A stretch of DNA of 64,000 nt from Candidatus Leptofilum proximum (GCA_016710325.1 JADJXK010000002.1:3038001-3102000); one strand, 5' to 3'. Positions 16,102-26,865 are shown, counted from the stretch's first letter. The notes: generated by a model from the letters alone, not told the origin. Numbers and translations: made by a program.

Positions 16102-17109
16102 ATGATAAGAAAAATTGTGGCGTTATTAGATGGCTCCACACTGGCCCAGGGCGTTTTGCCCCACACCTGGGCCCTGGCTCACGTCTTCCAGGCCGAAGTC
16201 ACCTTGCTGCGCGTGTTGGAACAAGAAAAAAAGACCGACACCGGGCGGCTGGACCCCATCAACTGGCATTTGCGCAAAATTGCAGCGCAGTCGTTTCTGG
16301 ATGAGGTCTCCAAGGAAACGGCCGATGACCAGATTGCGGCCAAAACCGTGCTGCTGGAAGGCGCAGCCGCCAACCGGATTATTGAGTACATCGAAGAAGC
16401 CGAACCAGACCTGATCATGCTGAGCAGCCACGGGCAAGGCGGGCTGTCGCCGTGGAATATCAGCAGCGTGGCCCAGAAAATCATCAACCGCGCCTTCAGC
16501 TCCTTCATGCTGGTGCGGGCCTACCACGCGCCAGACATGACCCACGCTCAGGCCCAATACCACCGTATCGCTGTGCCGCTGGATGGCTCCAAACGCGCCG
16601 AGTGTGTGCTGCCTTTTGCCAGCCAGCTGGCCGCCATGCACAACGCGGAACTGCTGCTGATTCACGCCCAGGTGCCGCCCACGGTTTTACAAAGCCACAC
16701 GCTGACGCCGGAGGAAACGGCCGTCATCGAGCAGCTGGAAACACGCAACCGCACCAAGGCCGAACGTTACCTGGCCCAGATGGCCGAGCAGCTGGAGCCC
16801 GACACCAAAATTCACCACCTGTCGGGAGCCAATACGGCCGATGTTTTGCTGGAGTTCACCGACGCCAATGAGGTAGACCTGGTGATGATGAGCGCCCACG
16901 GGTATGCCAGCGAAACGGTACGGCCGTATGGCTCCATTGTCTCCAGCTTTATTGCCTATGGCAGCACCCCCCTGTTCATCATTCAAGATCTCACACCAGA
17001 CCAAATCAAACCAACCAAGGCCGAATTGAGTGCCATCGCCAATGGCAACACCGGCCGCACAAACCGGACAAACGCCTATGCCCAACCAGCAGACTGGTCT
17101 TCTCAATGA
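16102..17109 (+). CDS. Universal stress protein with two UspA domains
   Basis: 335 residues. Each half has the UspA pattern: IVALLDGSTLAQGVLPHTW with later DLIMLSSHGQGGLSPW in the first, and IAVPLDGSKRAECVLPFASQ with VDLVMMSAHGYASETVRP in the second. The G-2X-G-9X-G(S/T) ATP-binding loop is only partly preserved in each copy. USP proteins are cytoplasmic and respond to stress or energy limitation. The 3' end overlaps the glucan synthase start by 32 bases (or 80, depending on that start), so the two are probably translated from one message. Confidence 0.9.
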   Translation: MIRKIVALLDGSTLAQGVLPHTWALAHVFQAEVTLLRVLEQEKKTDTGRLDPINWHLRKIAAQSFLDEVSKETADDQIAAKTVLLEGAAANRIIEYIEEAEPDLIMLSSHGQGGLSPWNISSVAQKIINRAFSSFMLVRAYHAPDMTHAQAQYHRIAVPLDGSKRAECVLPFASQLAAMHNAELLLIHAQVPPTVLQSHTLTPEETAVIEQLETRNRTKAERYLAQMAEQLEPDTKIHHLSGANTADVLLEFTDANEVDLVMMSAHGYASETVRPYGSIVSSFIAYGSTPLFIIQDLTPDQIKPTKAELSAIANGNTGRTNRTNAYAQPADWSSQ

Positions 17110-20100
17110 GTCATCACCAATCGACCAAACTGACGCAGCAACCACCCAGCTAGAACAGGCAGCCCAACGCCTGGCTCAGCAGCACCAACAAATCACATCG
17201 GCGACCTTTCCACCCCATTTATTGCAGCGGTTTTCCACCCAAGAAGCAACCATAGAAGCAGTGCACCAATATTTTGTTCAGGCTTCTCAAGAGGAAAGAG
17301 ATTATTCTGCGGCGGCCGAGTGGATTCTAGATAATTACTACGTGATCCAGCAGGCCCTGCGCCAGGTCAAGCGCGATCTGCCGTCATCCTACTACAAGGA
17401 GCTGCCCAAGCTGGACGACGGCAGCGCCTGGCACGGTCTGCCCCGTGTTTTTGCCCTGGCCCACCACTTCACCATCCAGGAAAAATGCTACACCGACGTG
17501 CCGCGTTTTGAGCGTTTTCTGCGAGCATACCAGCAAGAAACGGCGCTCAAGATGGGCGAGGTGTGGGCGCTGCCTATCATGCTGCGCTTTTGTTTGCTGG
17601 AATGCCTGGCGCAAACGGCCGAACGTGTCACCCGCAAAACCGAGGCCACCGAAGCAGTGGCCCCCATGTTGCAGTTCACCGTCGCCGCCGCCGATGCGGA
17701 AGTGATTGCCAACAGCATCACCGGCCTGCGCCAGCTGGCCAGCTACGACTGGAACACCTTCTTTGAAGAAGCCAGCCAGGTTGAACAAATTTTGCGGGAG
17801 GACCCGGCGGGATTGTACGGCCGTATGACCTTCCAAACCCGCGATCAATACCGTAAAGTGGTGGAAAAGCTGGCGCTGGCCACCGGCAAATCGGAATTAA
17901 GCGTCGCCCGCAGCGCCATCGAGCTCACCCAACCCGCCGTAACAACACCGCCTTCTCCCGATGTCGATCCCTGGGCCGGGCTGGCCCAGCCGGTCGCCGC
18001 CCATGTAGGCCACTACCTGCTGGGCAGCGCCCACGAAAAGCTGGCGCAGGCCACCGGCTGCAAGCCTAATCCACTGCGGCGCTGGCTGGAAAACCACGTC
18101 ACGGCCGTTTACACCGGCAGCATCTCCTTGCTCACCATTTTGCTGTTGGGTGCCCTGGTGCTTTATGCTCGCTGGCTGGGCGGCGCCTGGTGGCAGATGC
18201 TGCTGGTGGGCGTGTTGGGGATTGTGCCAGTAACGGCCGTCGCTGTGGGCATCATCAACTGGTTTGTCACCAACCTGGTTAAACCACGCGTGCTGCCCAA
18301 GCTGGACTTTGCCGAAGGCATCCCCGCCGCCTGTCGCACCATGGTCGTCATTCCCGCCCTGCTCACCAGCGAAGATGAAGCCCGCTCGCTTTTTGCCCAG
18401 CTGGAACAGCACTACCTGCGCAACCCGGACCCCCAACTGGGTTTTGCCCTGCTTACCGACTTTGCCGATGCCCCCCAGGCCGAAATGCCCGAAGACGAAA
18501 ATCTGGTTGAGCAGGCCCGGGCCATGCTCCACGCCCTCAACCGCAAATATGCGCAGCGGCCGTTTTACCTGCTTCACCGCCGCCGCCTGCACAATCCCAA
18601 CGAGGGCAGCTGGATGGGCTGGGAACGCAAGCGCGGCAAGCTGCATGAGTTTAACCAACTGCTGCGCGGCTCCCCAGACACTACCTTTTACGTCCAGGAG
18701 GGCAACCTGGCCTGGCTGCCTTCGGTGAAATACGTCATCACCCTGGACGCCGACTCCATACTGCCCACCGACGCCGCCTGCCGCCTCGTTGGCACGCTGG
18801 CCCACCCGCTCAATCGCGCCCAGTGCGAGCCACACAGCGGACGCATCACCGCAGGCTACTCCATTCTGCAGCCCCGCACCGAAGTGAAGCCCTCCAGCGC
18901 CGGGCAGTCGCTTTTCACCCGCGTGTTTGCCGGGGATACCGGCCTGGACCTTTACACCCTGGCCGTCTCCGACGTTTACCAGGACCTGTTTGGCGAAGGC
19001 ATCTACGTCGGTAAAGGCATTTACGACGTAGACGCCTTTGAGTGCAGCCTGGCCAACCGCATCCCAGACAACACCCTGCTCAGCCACGATCTGTTTGAAG
19101 GCGTGCAGGGCCGCGTTGGCCTGGTAACGGATATCGTGCTGTACGAAGATTACCCGCCGCACTACCTGGTGCACGTCGGCCGCTCGCACCGCTGGATTCG
19201 CGGCGATTGGCAGCTGCTGCCCTGGCTTTGGCCATTCGTGCCGAGCCCGGGAGGCCACCGTGGCAACGGGCCTCGCCGTAACGATCTCTCCTTCCTGGCC
19301 CGCTGGAAGATTATAGACAATTTGCGCCGCAGCCTGGTGGCGCCTGCGCTCTTTTTCTTCCTGGTGGCGGGCTGGTTCTGGCTGCCCGGCGCGCCGGTGA
19401 TCTGGACGGGAATTGGTATTTTGCTGACGGCCGTTTCCCTATTCACGGCCGTCGTCATGGCCATCCAGCGCGGCATTGGCGGCGCCAGCTGGCAGGACAT
19501 CCGCCGCCCCATCCGCGACAGCATCATTCGCTGGCTGCTGGAGATTGCCTTTCTGCCCTACGAGGCGCTGCTGCACCTGGACGCCATTTTTACGACCCTG
19601 TGGCGCGTTTTTGTCACCCGCCGCCACATGTTGCAGTGGACCACCGCCGCCCACACCGTGCGCCTGCTGGGTGAAAACGTCTCCGCCGAAAAAACGGCCG
19701 GGCAGATGGTGCGCTCCCTCATTTTGGTCTCGCTGCTTTTACTGCTGCTGGCCACCCAGATGCCTGGAGCCCTGAGCGCCGCAGCGCCCTTTCTCATTTT
19801 GTGGGTCCTTTCATCGGAGATTGCCCACCGCATCAGTTTGCCGGAGCGGGTGCAAACGGCCGTCATCACCCCCGCCGAACGACAGCGCCTGCGCAGCATG
19901 GCCCGCCGCACCTGGCTCTTCTTTGAAGAGTTCATCGGCCCCGAAGACAACTGGCTGCCGCCCGACCACTTCCAGGAATCGCCGCGCGGCGTGGTGGCCC
20001 ACCGCACCTCACCCACCAACGTTGGCCTCTACCTGCTCACCGCCCTGGCCGCCTACGACCTGGGCTACATCGGCCTGCTGAACCTCTCGCTGCGCCTCAA

Positions 20101-23100
20101 CGACACGCTGGATACGCTGGACAGGCTGGACCGCTACCGGGGCCACTTCCTCAACTGGATCGATACGCGCACCCTGCATCCGCTGCCGCCGCGCTACGTT
20201 TCCACCGTAGACAGTGGCAACCTGGCGGGTTGTTTGCTGGCGCTCAAGCAGGGCTGCCTCAGCCTCAAGGACCAGCCCATCTGGCAGGCGCGGCGCTGGC
20301 AGGGGCTGCTAGACACGATGTCCTTGTTTAACGAGGCGGTGGCCACGCTGATCGACAACAAACGGGTAACGGCCGTGCGCCAACAGCTCGGCCACATACA
20401 GCGTGAGATTGAAGCCGCCCTCACCGATCCCAGCCGCTGGGCCTCCCTGCTGGACCAGCTCCTGGAAACGGACCTGCCAGAGCTCAACCGTCACCTGCTG
20501 GCCCACTTCGAGGAAGAGTCCGGCCTGTACCCGGCAGATGTCATTCAGCAGTGGCGGCTGTACATGGACCACCTGTACGGTAACGTAGAAGGCATGGAAC
20601 GTGAGCTGAAGCTGCTGACGCCGTGGCTCCTGGCCTTACAAAACAGACCTGCTTATTTCACCGAGAGTAGCGCCCCACCAGAGGTCCAGAACGCCTGGCA
20701 GGCGGTACAGCAGGCCCTGCCGCACCGCCCGCGCCTGAGCGAGCTCATCGGCCAATGCCGGGAAGCGGAAGCGGCATTGGGGCAGCTGCTGAACACCCTG
20801 GCCGCTGTCGGTGAGACGCCAGAAACGGCCGCTGCCGCCCAATGGTGCACCAATCTGCAAACCCAGCTGATCAACGCGCGCCTGACGGCCGAACCGCTGC
20901 TCACCAGCTACGAGATGCTGGCCCAGCGTGCCCACAATTTTGCCGAGGCCATGGATTTCACCTTCCTCTACAATGCCCAGCGGAACGTTTTTCACATCGG
21001 CTACAACCTGGAAAGCAGCCGCCTGGACAACAACTTCTATGACCTGCTGGCCTCGGAAGCGCGCATCGCCAGCCTGGTGGCCATCGCCAAGCGGGATGTG
21101 CCGCAAAAACATTGGCTGCATCTAGCACGGCCGTTAACCCGGCTGAACGGTGGACTGGCGCTGCTTTCCTGGAGCGGTACCATGTTTGAATACCTCATGC
21201 CGCCGCTGCTCATGCACAGCTATGCCAACACCCTGCTGGCGCAAAGCACCCACGCCGTGGTCGATCATCAGATTGCCTACGGCCGTACCCGCGATGTGCC
21301 GTGGGGCATCTCCGAATCCGGCTTTTACACCTTCGACAACGCGCGCAATTACCAGTACCGCGCCTTTGGCGTGCCCGGCGCCGGGCTCAAGCGCGGCCTC
21401 TCCGACGACCTGGTGATTGCCCCGTACGCTTCCTTCCTGGCCCTGCCGACACATCCCAAGGCGGTGCTGGCCAACCTGGATCACTTGCTGCGGTACCAGA
21501 TGTTGGGGCCGTATGGCTTGTATGAAGCGCTGGACTTTACTCCTTCGCACCTGACCCTGGGGCAGGAAGCGGCCGTTGTCCGCTCTTACATGTCTCACCA
21601 CCAGGGCATGTTGATGCTGGGATTGCTAAACTTTCTGGAAAACAACATTATGGTCACCCGTTTCCACGCCGAACCGACGATTCAAAGTGTGGAGCTGCTC
21701 CTACAAGAGCAGGTGCCTGCCAGTGCGCCGCTGGAGTCCCCTAACGAAGATGAGTCGGCCAGCGCCGCCGGGGTTGTTCAGCCCAGTATCTCCGCCGATC
21801 CCTGGCCGGTGCCGCTGGATTCAACGGTGCCGTTGGTGCATTATTTGTCCAACGGCCGTTTCAGTTCCCTCATCACCAACGCGGGCAGCGGCTACCTCAC
21901 CACACCAGACGTAGCCTATACCCGCTGGCGGCCCGACACCACCCGCGACAACTGGGGCCAGTGGCTCTATGTGCAAGACATGGAAAGCGGCCGCTATTGG
22001 TCAGCAGCCCAGCAGCCCGTGGGCCAGACGCCGCAAAGCCAGGAAGTCACCTTCTTCCCCCACAAGGCCCAGTTCCGCCGACGGAATCAGGACATCACCG
22101 TGCAAATGGAAGTTACCATCGCCCCAGAAGACAACGTGGAAATCCGGCTGGTGCACCTGACCAACGACAGCGCCCAGACACGCCGCCTGCGCCTGACCAG
22201 CTTTGGCGAAGTGGTGCTGACCGACTACGAAAGCGACCGGCGGCACCCGGCCTTTGCCAAGCTGTTTGTGGAAAGTGAATACGTGCCCACCCACAACGCC
22301 CTCTTTTTCCGCCGACGGCCCCGCTCCCACGAAGAGCAGCCGCGCTTTTTGGCCCACATGCTGGTAACCCCGGCCGATGTGCCGCTGACCCGCGCCTATG
22401 AAAGCGACCGGGCCAAGTTTATCGGCCGCCGCCAGACGGATACCGCGCCCGCCGCTCTGGAGAACCTGGGACCCCAGCGGCAGCCGGGGCCCTGGCTTAC
22501 GGGCACCACCGGGGCTACGCTGGACCCCATCATGGCCTTGGGGCAGGAAGTTGAATTGGCGCCGCATACGGCTGTTGAACTCGCCTGGATCACCTTCACT
22601 GCCGAGACGCGCGCCGACCTGCTGGCCCTGGCCCGCGAATATCAGCGCTGGGTGGTGATTCGCCGCGCCTTTACCGGGGCACGCACCCAGGCCGAGCAGG
22701 ATTTACGCCGCCTGAACCTGACCATTCCCGAGCTGGCCCAGGTGCAGCGGCTGCTCTCTTTACTGCTGTACCCGCATACGGCCGTGCGCGCCGACGCCGC
22801 CACCCTGGTTGCCAACACCCTGGGGCAATCGGGCCTGTGGGGCCACGGCATCTCCGGCGACTACCCCATTTTGCTGCTGCGCGTGGCCGACGAAAACCCC
22901 GGCGATCTGCTGCCGCTGCTGCTGCACGCCCACACCTACTGGCGGCGGCGCGGTCTGCGTGTGGACCTGGTGCTGCTCAACGAGCAGGCATCCAACTATG
23001 GCCAGATGGTGCAAAGCAATATTTTCCGGGCTGTGCACCGGCTGGAAAGCGAGCAGTGGCTGAACAAACGCGGCGGCATTTTTATCCTGCGGGCAGACCA

Positions 23101-25675
23101 GATGAGCGAGACGGACTTTACCTTGCTGCAAACGGCCGCACGCGTGGTGCTGCAAGACTCAGGCGAAAGCCTGGAAGCCCAGCTGGCCCAAATGGCCACG
23201 CGCCCGGCCCGGCTGCCCGCCTTCCAGCCCACCGTCTCGCCGCAGGAAACGGCCGATTTGCTCGCCCCCCTGCCGCGCCCAGACAACCTGCTGTTTGACA
23301 ATGGCTGGGGCGGTTTCTCCCCCGACGGCAAAGAGTACCTGATCTACCTGGAGCCAGGAGCGGCCACACCCGCGCCATGGATCAACGTCATTGCCAACGA
23401 GCAGTTTGGCTTCCTGGTGTCGGAGACGGGCGGCGGTTACAGCTGGGCCATCAACAGCGGCGAAAACCGCCTCACCAGCTGGCGCAACGATCCCGTCAGC
23501 GATGTGCCCGCCGAAGCGCTTTATTTGCGTGACGAAGAAACGGCCGAAATCTGGAGCCCCACGCCGCAGCCCACCCCCACCGACACGCCGTACCTGGTGC
23601 GCCACGGCGCAGGCTACACCATCTTCGAGCACCACAGCCACAACCTCAAGCAGACGCTGCACCTCTTTGCCGCCCCCGATGCCCCGGTGAAGATTGCGCA
23701 GCTGCGGCTGGAAAACAGCGCCGCCCGGCCGCGGCGTATCACCGCCACCTACTACGCCGAGTGGGTCCTGGGCACCGAGCGCAGCAGCACGCAGCCGTTT
23801 ATCATTCCTGCTTACCGCCCGGCGCAGCACGCCCTGCTGGCGCGCAATCCCTACAACACGGAGTTTGCTGAGGCGGTCGCCTTTTTGGCCGCCAGCAAAG
23901 AGCCGCACGGCTTTTCAGCCGACCGCACCGAATTTTTAGGCCGCTTGGGCAGCCTGAGCCAGCCCGCTGCCCTGGGGCGCATTGGCCTCAGCGACAACGC
24001 CCAGGTAGGCACGGACCCGGCGGCCATCATCCAGCTGCACCTCGATTTGCCCCCCGGCGGCAGCGAAACGATTTACTTCCTGCTGGGCCAGGGACAGGAT
24101 GAGGCCGCAGCGCTGGCCCTCATCGAGCGCTTCCAGCAGGCCGACAGCGTCAACGCCGCCTGGCAGGCTACGGCCGAATTATGGGACGATGTGCTCGGCA
24201 CGATTTCGGTAGACACGCCAGACCCGGCCATGAATGTGCTGCTCAACCGCTGGCTGCTGTACCAGGCCCTGGCCTGCCGCATCTGGGGCCGGTCGGCGCT
24301 GTACCAGTCCAGCGGGGCGTATGGCTTCCGCGACCAGCTGCAGGACGTGATGGCCGTCCTGCATGCGCGGCCCGACCTGGCACGAGAACATCTGCTGCGC
24401 TCGGCGCGGCACCAGTTTGAAGCGGGCGACGTGCTGCACTGGTGGCACCCGCCGTCGGGGCGCGGCGTGCGCACGCGCATCACCGACGACCTGGTGTGGC
24501 TGCCGTACGTGACGGCCGTTTACTGCCAGACCACCGGGGATACGGCCGTGCTCGATGAAACCGTGCCGTACCTGGTGGGCGATCCGCTGGGCACAGAAGA
24601 AGAGGAGCGCTACGGCCAGTACAACCAGACGGAAACGGCCGAATCGCTGTACAAACACTGCCTTCGGGTGTTGGAACACGCCACCACCCACGGCCGTCAT
24701 GGCCTGCCGCTCATGGGCGGCGGTGACTGGAACGACGGCATGAACCGGGTGGGCATTCACGGCCAGGGCGAGAGCGTCTGGTTGGGCTGGTTCCTGGCCG
24801 CCACGCTGCAAGCCTTTGCCGAACTGTGCCAGGAGCGCGGCGACAGCAAACAGGCACAGACCTTCCGCGAGCAGGCCAGGGCCTACCGTGACGCCATCGA
24901 AACAGAGGCGTGGGACGGCGACTGGTACCTGCGCGCCTTCTACGACGACGGCACGCCGCTGGGCTCCCACGAGAACCGTGAGTGCCGTATTGACGCCATT
25001 GCCCAATCGTGGGCGGTACTTACCCGGCTGGGCGACTCAAAACGGGTGCGGCAGGCGATGACGGCCGTTGAACAGCACCTCATTAACGAAGACGAACGGC
25101 TCCTCCTGCTCTTTACGCCACCGTTTGACCAGACGCGCCAGGACCCCGGCTACATCAAGGGCTACCTGCCGGGAATCCGCGAAAATGGTGGGCAGTACAC
25201 GCACGCGGCGCTGTGGACCATCTGGGCCTATGCCGAGCTGGGCCAGACGGAGAAGGCCGAAGCGCTTTTCCGGCTGATCAACCCCATCTACCGCGCCGAT
25301 ACGCCGGAAAAGGCGGCGCATTACGTGGTGGAACCGTACGTCATTGCCGCCGACGTGTACGGCGTACCACCACACCAGGGTCGCGGCGGCTGGACCTGGT
25401 ACACCGGCTCCAGCGGCTGGATGTATCGTTTGGGCATTGAGGGGATTTTGGGCCTGCGGCGCTGCGGCGACATTTTGCAGATCAAGCCGCAGATTCCGCC
25501 GTCATGGCCGGGGTTTGAGGTGGTATACCGGTACGGCCGTTCCACCTATTACATCACCGTGGAAAACAACCCGGGCAGCGCGCCCGAGCTAAGGCTGGAC
25601 GGCCAGGTACTGACGTCGGGCCGGGAGGTTCCGCTGGTGGATGACGGCCGTAAGCACGTAGTTAAGTTGGCTTAG
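17078..25675 (+). CDS. ndvB: Cyclic beta-1,2-glucan synthase (GT84 + transglycosylation domain + GH94)
   Basis: 2865 residues from ATG 17078 (a GTG at 17030 is the alternative), close to Brucella Cgs (about 2830). Order: helical N-terminal region; membrane pair near residues 340-405; GT84 glycosyltransferase with YVITLDADSILPTD near 550; further membrane segments near 755-800 and 880-915; a glycoamylase-like/transglycosylation region near 950-1530 with FHIGYN and GISESGFYTFDNARNY; beta-sandwich regions; and a GH94 phosphorylase-like domain with GGDWNDGMNRVG near 2547, containing the acid Asp. The enzyme makes and closes osmoregulated or host-interaction glucans at the inner membrane and trims chain length. 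The overlap with usp suggests stress-linked expression. Confidence 0.92.
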   Translation: MPNQQTGLLNESSPIDQTDAATTQLEQAAQRLAQQHQQITSATFPPHLLQRFSTQEATIEAVHQYFVQASQEERDYSAAAEWILDNYYVIQQALRQVKRDLPSSYYKELPKLDDGSAWHGLPRVFALAHHFTIQEKCYTDVPRFERFLRAYQQETALKMGEVWALPIMLRFCLLECLAQTAERVTRKTEATEAVAPMLQFTVAAADAEVIANSITGLRQLASYDWNTFFEEASQVEQILREDPAGLYGRMTFQTRDQYRKVVEKLALATGKSELSVARSAIELTQPAVTTPPSPDVDPWAGLAQPVAAHVGHYLLGSAHEKLAQATGCKPNPLRRWLENHVTAVYTGSISLLTILLLGALVLYARWLGGAWWQMLLVGVLGIVPVTAVAVGIINWFVTNLVKPRVLPKLDFAEGIPAACRTMVVIPALLTSEDEARSLFAQLEQHYLRNPDPQLGFALLTDFADAPQAEMPEDENLVEQARAMLHALNRKYAQRPFYLLHRRRLHNPNEGSWMGWERKRGKLHEFNQLLRGSPDTTFYVQEGNLAWLPSVKYVITLDADSILPTDAACRLVGTLAHPLNRAQCEPHSGRITAGYSILQPRTEVKPSSAGQSLFTRVFAGDTGLDLYTLAVSDVYQDLFGEGIYVGKGIYDVDAFECSLANRIPDNTLLSHDLFEGVQGRVGLVTDIVLYEDYPPHYLVHVGRSHRWIRGDWQLLPWLWPFVPSPGGHRGNGPRRNDLSFLARWKIIDNLRRSLVAPALFFFLVAGWFWLPGAPVIWTGIGILLTAVSLFTAVVMAIQRGIGGASWQDIRRPIRDSIIRWLLEIAFLPYEALLHLDAIFTTLWRVFVTRRHMLQWTTAAHTVRLLGENVSAEKTAGQMVRSLILVSLLLLLLATQMPGALSAAAPFLILWVLSSEIAHRISLPERVQTAVITPAERQRLRSMARRTWLFFEEFIGPEDNWLPPDHFQESPRGVVAHRTSPTNVGLYLLTALAAYDLGYIGLLNLSLRLNDTLDTLDRLDRYRGHFLNWIDTRTLHPLPPRYVSTVDSGNLAGCLLALKQGCLSLKDQPIWQARRWQGLLDTMSLFNEAVATLIDNKRVTAVRQQLGHIQREIEAALTDPSRWASLLDQLLETDLPELNRHLLAHFEEESGLYPADVIQQWRLYMDHLYGNVEGMERELKLLTPWLLALQNRPAYFTESSAPPEVQNAWQAVQQALPHRPRLSELIGQCREAEAALGQLLNTLAAVGETPETAAAAQWCTNLQTQLINARLTAEPLLTSYEMLAQRAHNFAEAMDFTFLYNAQRNVFHIGYNLESSRLDNNFYDLLASEARIASLVAIAKRDVPQKHWLHLARPLTRLNGGLALLSWSGTMFEYLMPPLLMHSYANTLLAQSTHAVVDHQIAYGRTRDVPWGISESGFYTFDNARNYQYRAFGVPGAGLKRGLSDDLVIAPYASFLALPTHPKAVLANLDHLLRYQMLGPYGLYEALDFTPSHLTLGQEAAVVRSYMSHHQGMLMLGLLNFLENNIMVTRFHAEPTIQSVELLLQEQVPASAPLESPNEDESASAAGVVQPSISADPWPVPLDSTVPLVHYLSNGRFSSLITNAGSGYLTTPDVAYTRWRPDTTRDNWGQWLYVQDMESGRYWSAAQQPVGQTPQSQEVTFFPHKAQFRRRNQDITVQMEVTIAPEDNVEIRLVHLTNDSAQTRRLRLTSFGEVVLTDYESDRRHPAFAKLFVESEYVPTHNALFFRRRPRSHEEQPRFLAHMLVTPADVPLTRAYESDRAKFIGRRQTDTAPAALENLGPQRQPGPWLTGTTGATLDPIMALGQEVELAPHTAVELAWITFTAETRADLLALAREYQRWVVIRRAFTGARTQAEQDLRRLNLTIPELAQVQRLLSLLLYPHTAVRADAATLVANTLGQSGLWGHGISGDYPILLLRVADENPGDLLPLLLHAHTYWRRRGLRVDLVLLNEQASNYGQMVQSNIFRAVHRLESEQWLNKRGGIFILRADQMSETDFTLLQTAARVVLQDSGESLEAQLAQMATRPARLPAFQPTVSPQETADLLAPLPRPDNLLFDNGWGGFSPDGKEYLIYLEPGAATPAPWINVIANEQFGFLVSETGGGYSWAINSGENRLTSWRNDPVSDVPAEALYLRDEETAEIWSPTPQPTPTDTPYLVRHGAGYTIFEHHSHNLKQTLHLFAAPDAPVKIAQLRLENSAARPRRITATYYAEWVLGTERSSTQPFIIPAYRPAQHALLARNPYNTEFAEAVAFLAASKEPHGFSADRTEFLGRLGSLSQPAALGRIGLSDNAQVGTDPAAIIQLHLDLPPGGSETIYFLLGQGQDEAAALALIERFQQADSVNAAWQATAELWDDVLGTISVDTPDPAMNVLLNRWLLYQALACRIWGRSALYQSSGAYGFRDQLQDVMAVLHARPDLAREHLLRSARHQFEAGDVLHWWHPPSGRGVRTRITDDLVWLPYVTAVYCQTTGDTAVLDETVPYLVGDPLGTEEEERYGQYNQTETAESLYKHCLRVLEHATTHGRHGLPLMGGGDWNDGMNRVGIHGQGESVWLGWFLAATLQAFAELCQERGDSKQAQTFREQARAYRDAIETEAWDGDWYLRAFYDDGTPLGSHENRECRIDAIAQSWAVLTRLGDSKRVRQAMTAVEQHLINEDERLLLLFTPPFDQTRQDPGYIKGYLPGIRENGGQYTHAALWTIWAYAELGQTEKAEALFRLINPIYRADTPEKAAHYVVEPYVIAADVYGVPPHQGRGGWTWYTGSSGWMYRLGIEGILGLRRCGDILQIKPQIPPSWPGFEVVYRYGRSTYYITVENNPGSAPELRLDGQVLTSGREVPLVDDGRKHVVKLA

Positions 25676-25770
25676 GGATTGGGGGATTGGGGATTGGACC
25701 AGCTCTAATCTTTAACCGTGAAACGTGAAACGTGACCAGAAAGAATCACGTTTCACGTTTCACGTTTTAC
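25676..25770. repeat. Tandem GGATTGGG run plus CGTGAAA quasi-palindrome
   Basis: Immediately after the glucan synthase stop come three GGATTGGG-like units (25678-25697), then from 25717 two GTGAAAC units facing TCACGTTTCACGTTTCACG. It separates the convergent ndvB and oxidoreductase genes. Confidence 0.85.
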
Positions 25771-25780
25771 GCCCGGAATT

Positions 25781-26737
25781 TTAGCGCACCGCGGGCAGCA
25801 CTTCCTGGGCGTAAAAGCGGAAAAAGCCCATCTGGTCCCGGCCGATCTGGTGAATGTAGACGTGGTCGTACCCGGCGTCGATAAACTCCTGGATGCCTTC
25901 GATGTGTTTTTGCGGGTCGGGGCCACAGACGATGTTTTTAACGGCCGTTGCCTCATCCACCAGCTTGGCAGCCTGCTCAAAATGGGCCACCGTGCGCAGC
26001 TCCTGGCTCAGCTCGCCCGTCAGGCCGCTGTTGGGCCAAATTTTGTGTACGATTTGCCGGGCTTCCGCTTCGCTCTCGGCCCAGCACACCGTCAGCTGGC
26101 CGTAGCGTGGTTTGTCATCCCCGCCCGCGTCGCGGAACTGTTGAATGATTTCTGCCTTCGGCGCCAGGCTGATCAGCCCATCGGCAATTTGCCCGGCGGC
26201 GCGCACACTTTGCGGACCACTGGCCGCCATCATGATCTGGGGCGGCTTGTCGGGCAAGGTGAAAATTTGGGCGTCTTCCACGTCATAATAAGTGCCCCAG
26301 CAGCTGATGTTTTCGCCAGTCCACAACACACGGATGATGTCCACCGCTTCGGCCAGCATCTCCAGGCGAATGTCGAAAGGGGGCCAGCGGTCGCCCAGCA
26401 CATGCTCATTAAGATTTTCCCCCGTGCCCACGCCTAAAAAGAAACGCCCCGGCATCATGGCCGCGGCGGTGGCCGCCGCCTGGGCAATGATGGCCGGGTG
26501 AATGCGCAGGATGGGGCAGGTGACGCCGGTACCCAGCTTTATCGTCTCCGTGGCCTGGGCAATACCGCCAATGACGCTCCACACAAAAGGGCTCTGCCCT
26601 TGCTCGCTAATCCAGGGATGGTAATGGTCCGATATCATGGCGAAGTCGAAGCCGACTTCTTCGGCGCGCTGCGCGTAGAGGACCATATCCGAAGGACGAT
26701 GTTCTTCACTTGAGAGGGCATAGCCAAATTGTGTCAT
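25781..26737 (-). CDS. F420-dependent LLM-class oxidoreductase (TIGR03557-like)
   Basis: 318 residues from the MTQFGYALSSEEH start; an upstream in-frame ATG would run through repeat sequence. Luciferase-like TIM barrel: FDFAMISDHYHPWISEQGQSP, IKLGTGVTCPILRIHPAI, GRFFLGVGTGENLNEHVLG and the C-terminal GYDHVYIHQIGRDQ match F420-dependent glucose-6-phosphate-dehydrogenase-like enzymes (TIGR03557 group). Such proteins use reduced or oxidised coenzyme F420, which some Chloroflexota make. Substrate unknown. No F420-synthesis genes are seen in the window. Confidence 0.85.
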   Translation of the reverse strand: MTQFGYALSSEEHRPSDMVLYAQRAEEVGFDFAMISDHYHPWISEQGQSPFVWSVIGGIAQATETIKLGTGVTCPILRIHPAIIAQAAATAAAMMPGRFFLGVGTGENLNEHVLGDRWPPFDIRLEMLAEAVDIIRVLWTGENISCWGTYYDVEDAQIFTLPDKPPQIMMAASGPQSVRAAGQIADGLISLAPKAEIIQQFRDAGGDDKPRYGQLTVCWAESEAEARQIVHKIWPNSGLTGELSQELRTVAHFEQAAKLVDEATAVKNIVCGPDPQKHIEGIQEFIDAGYDHVYIHQIGRDQMGFFRFYAQEVLPAVR

Positions 26738-26806
26738 GGGTTCAATTCCTTTTGTCTCGCCTTGGCGGAGGAGACGATAAAACTTTTGGTTTTCAAAATT
26801 TATGGC

Positions 26807-26865
26807 TGAAACGTGAAGCGCGAAACGTGAGAAGCGTCTCCTCACGTTTCACGTTTCACGCTTCA
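26807..26865. repeat. Intergenic quasi-palindrome of CGTGAAA/TTTCACG units
   Basis: GAAACGTGAAGCGCGAAACG and ACGTTTCACGTTTCACGCTTC around a short inner GAAGCG/CGTCTC spacer. It lies upstream of the oxidoreductase start and downstream of the topoisomerase stop (both on the minus strand). Confidence 0.85.

Noticed and set aside
17897..19258. 453-codon minus-strand frame inside the glucan synthase
   Set aside because: Antisense of strongly conserved GT84 sequence; Gly/His/Gln-rich composition typical of a GC-rich shadow.
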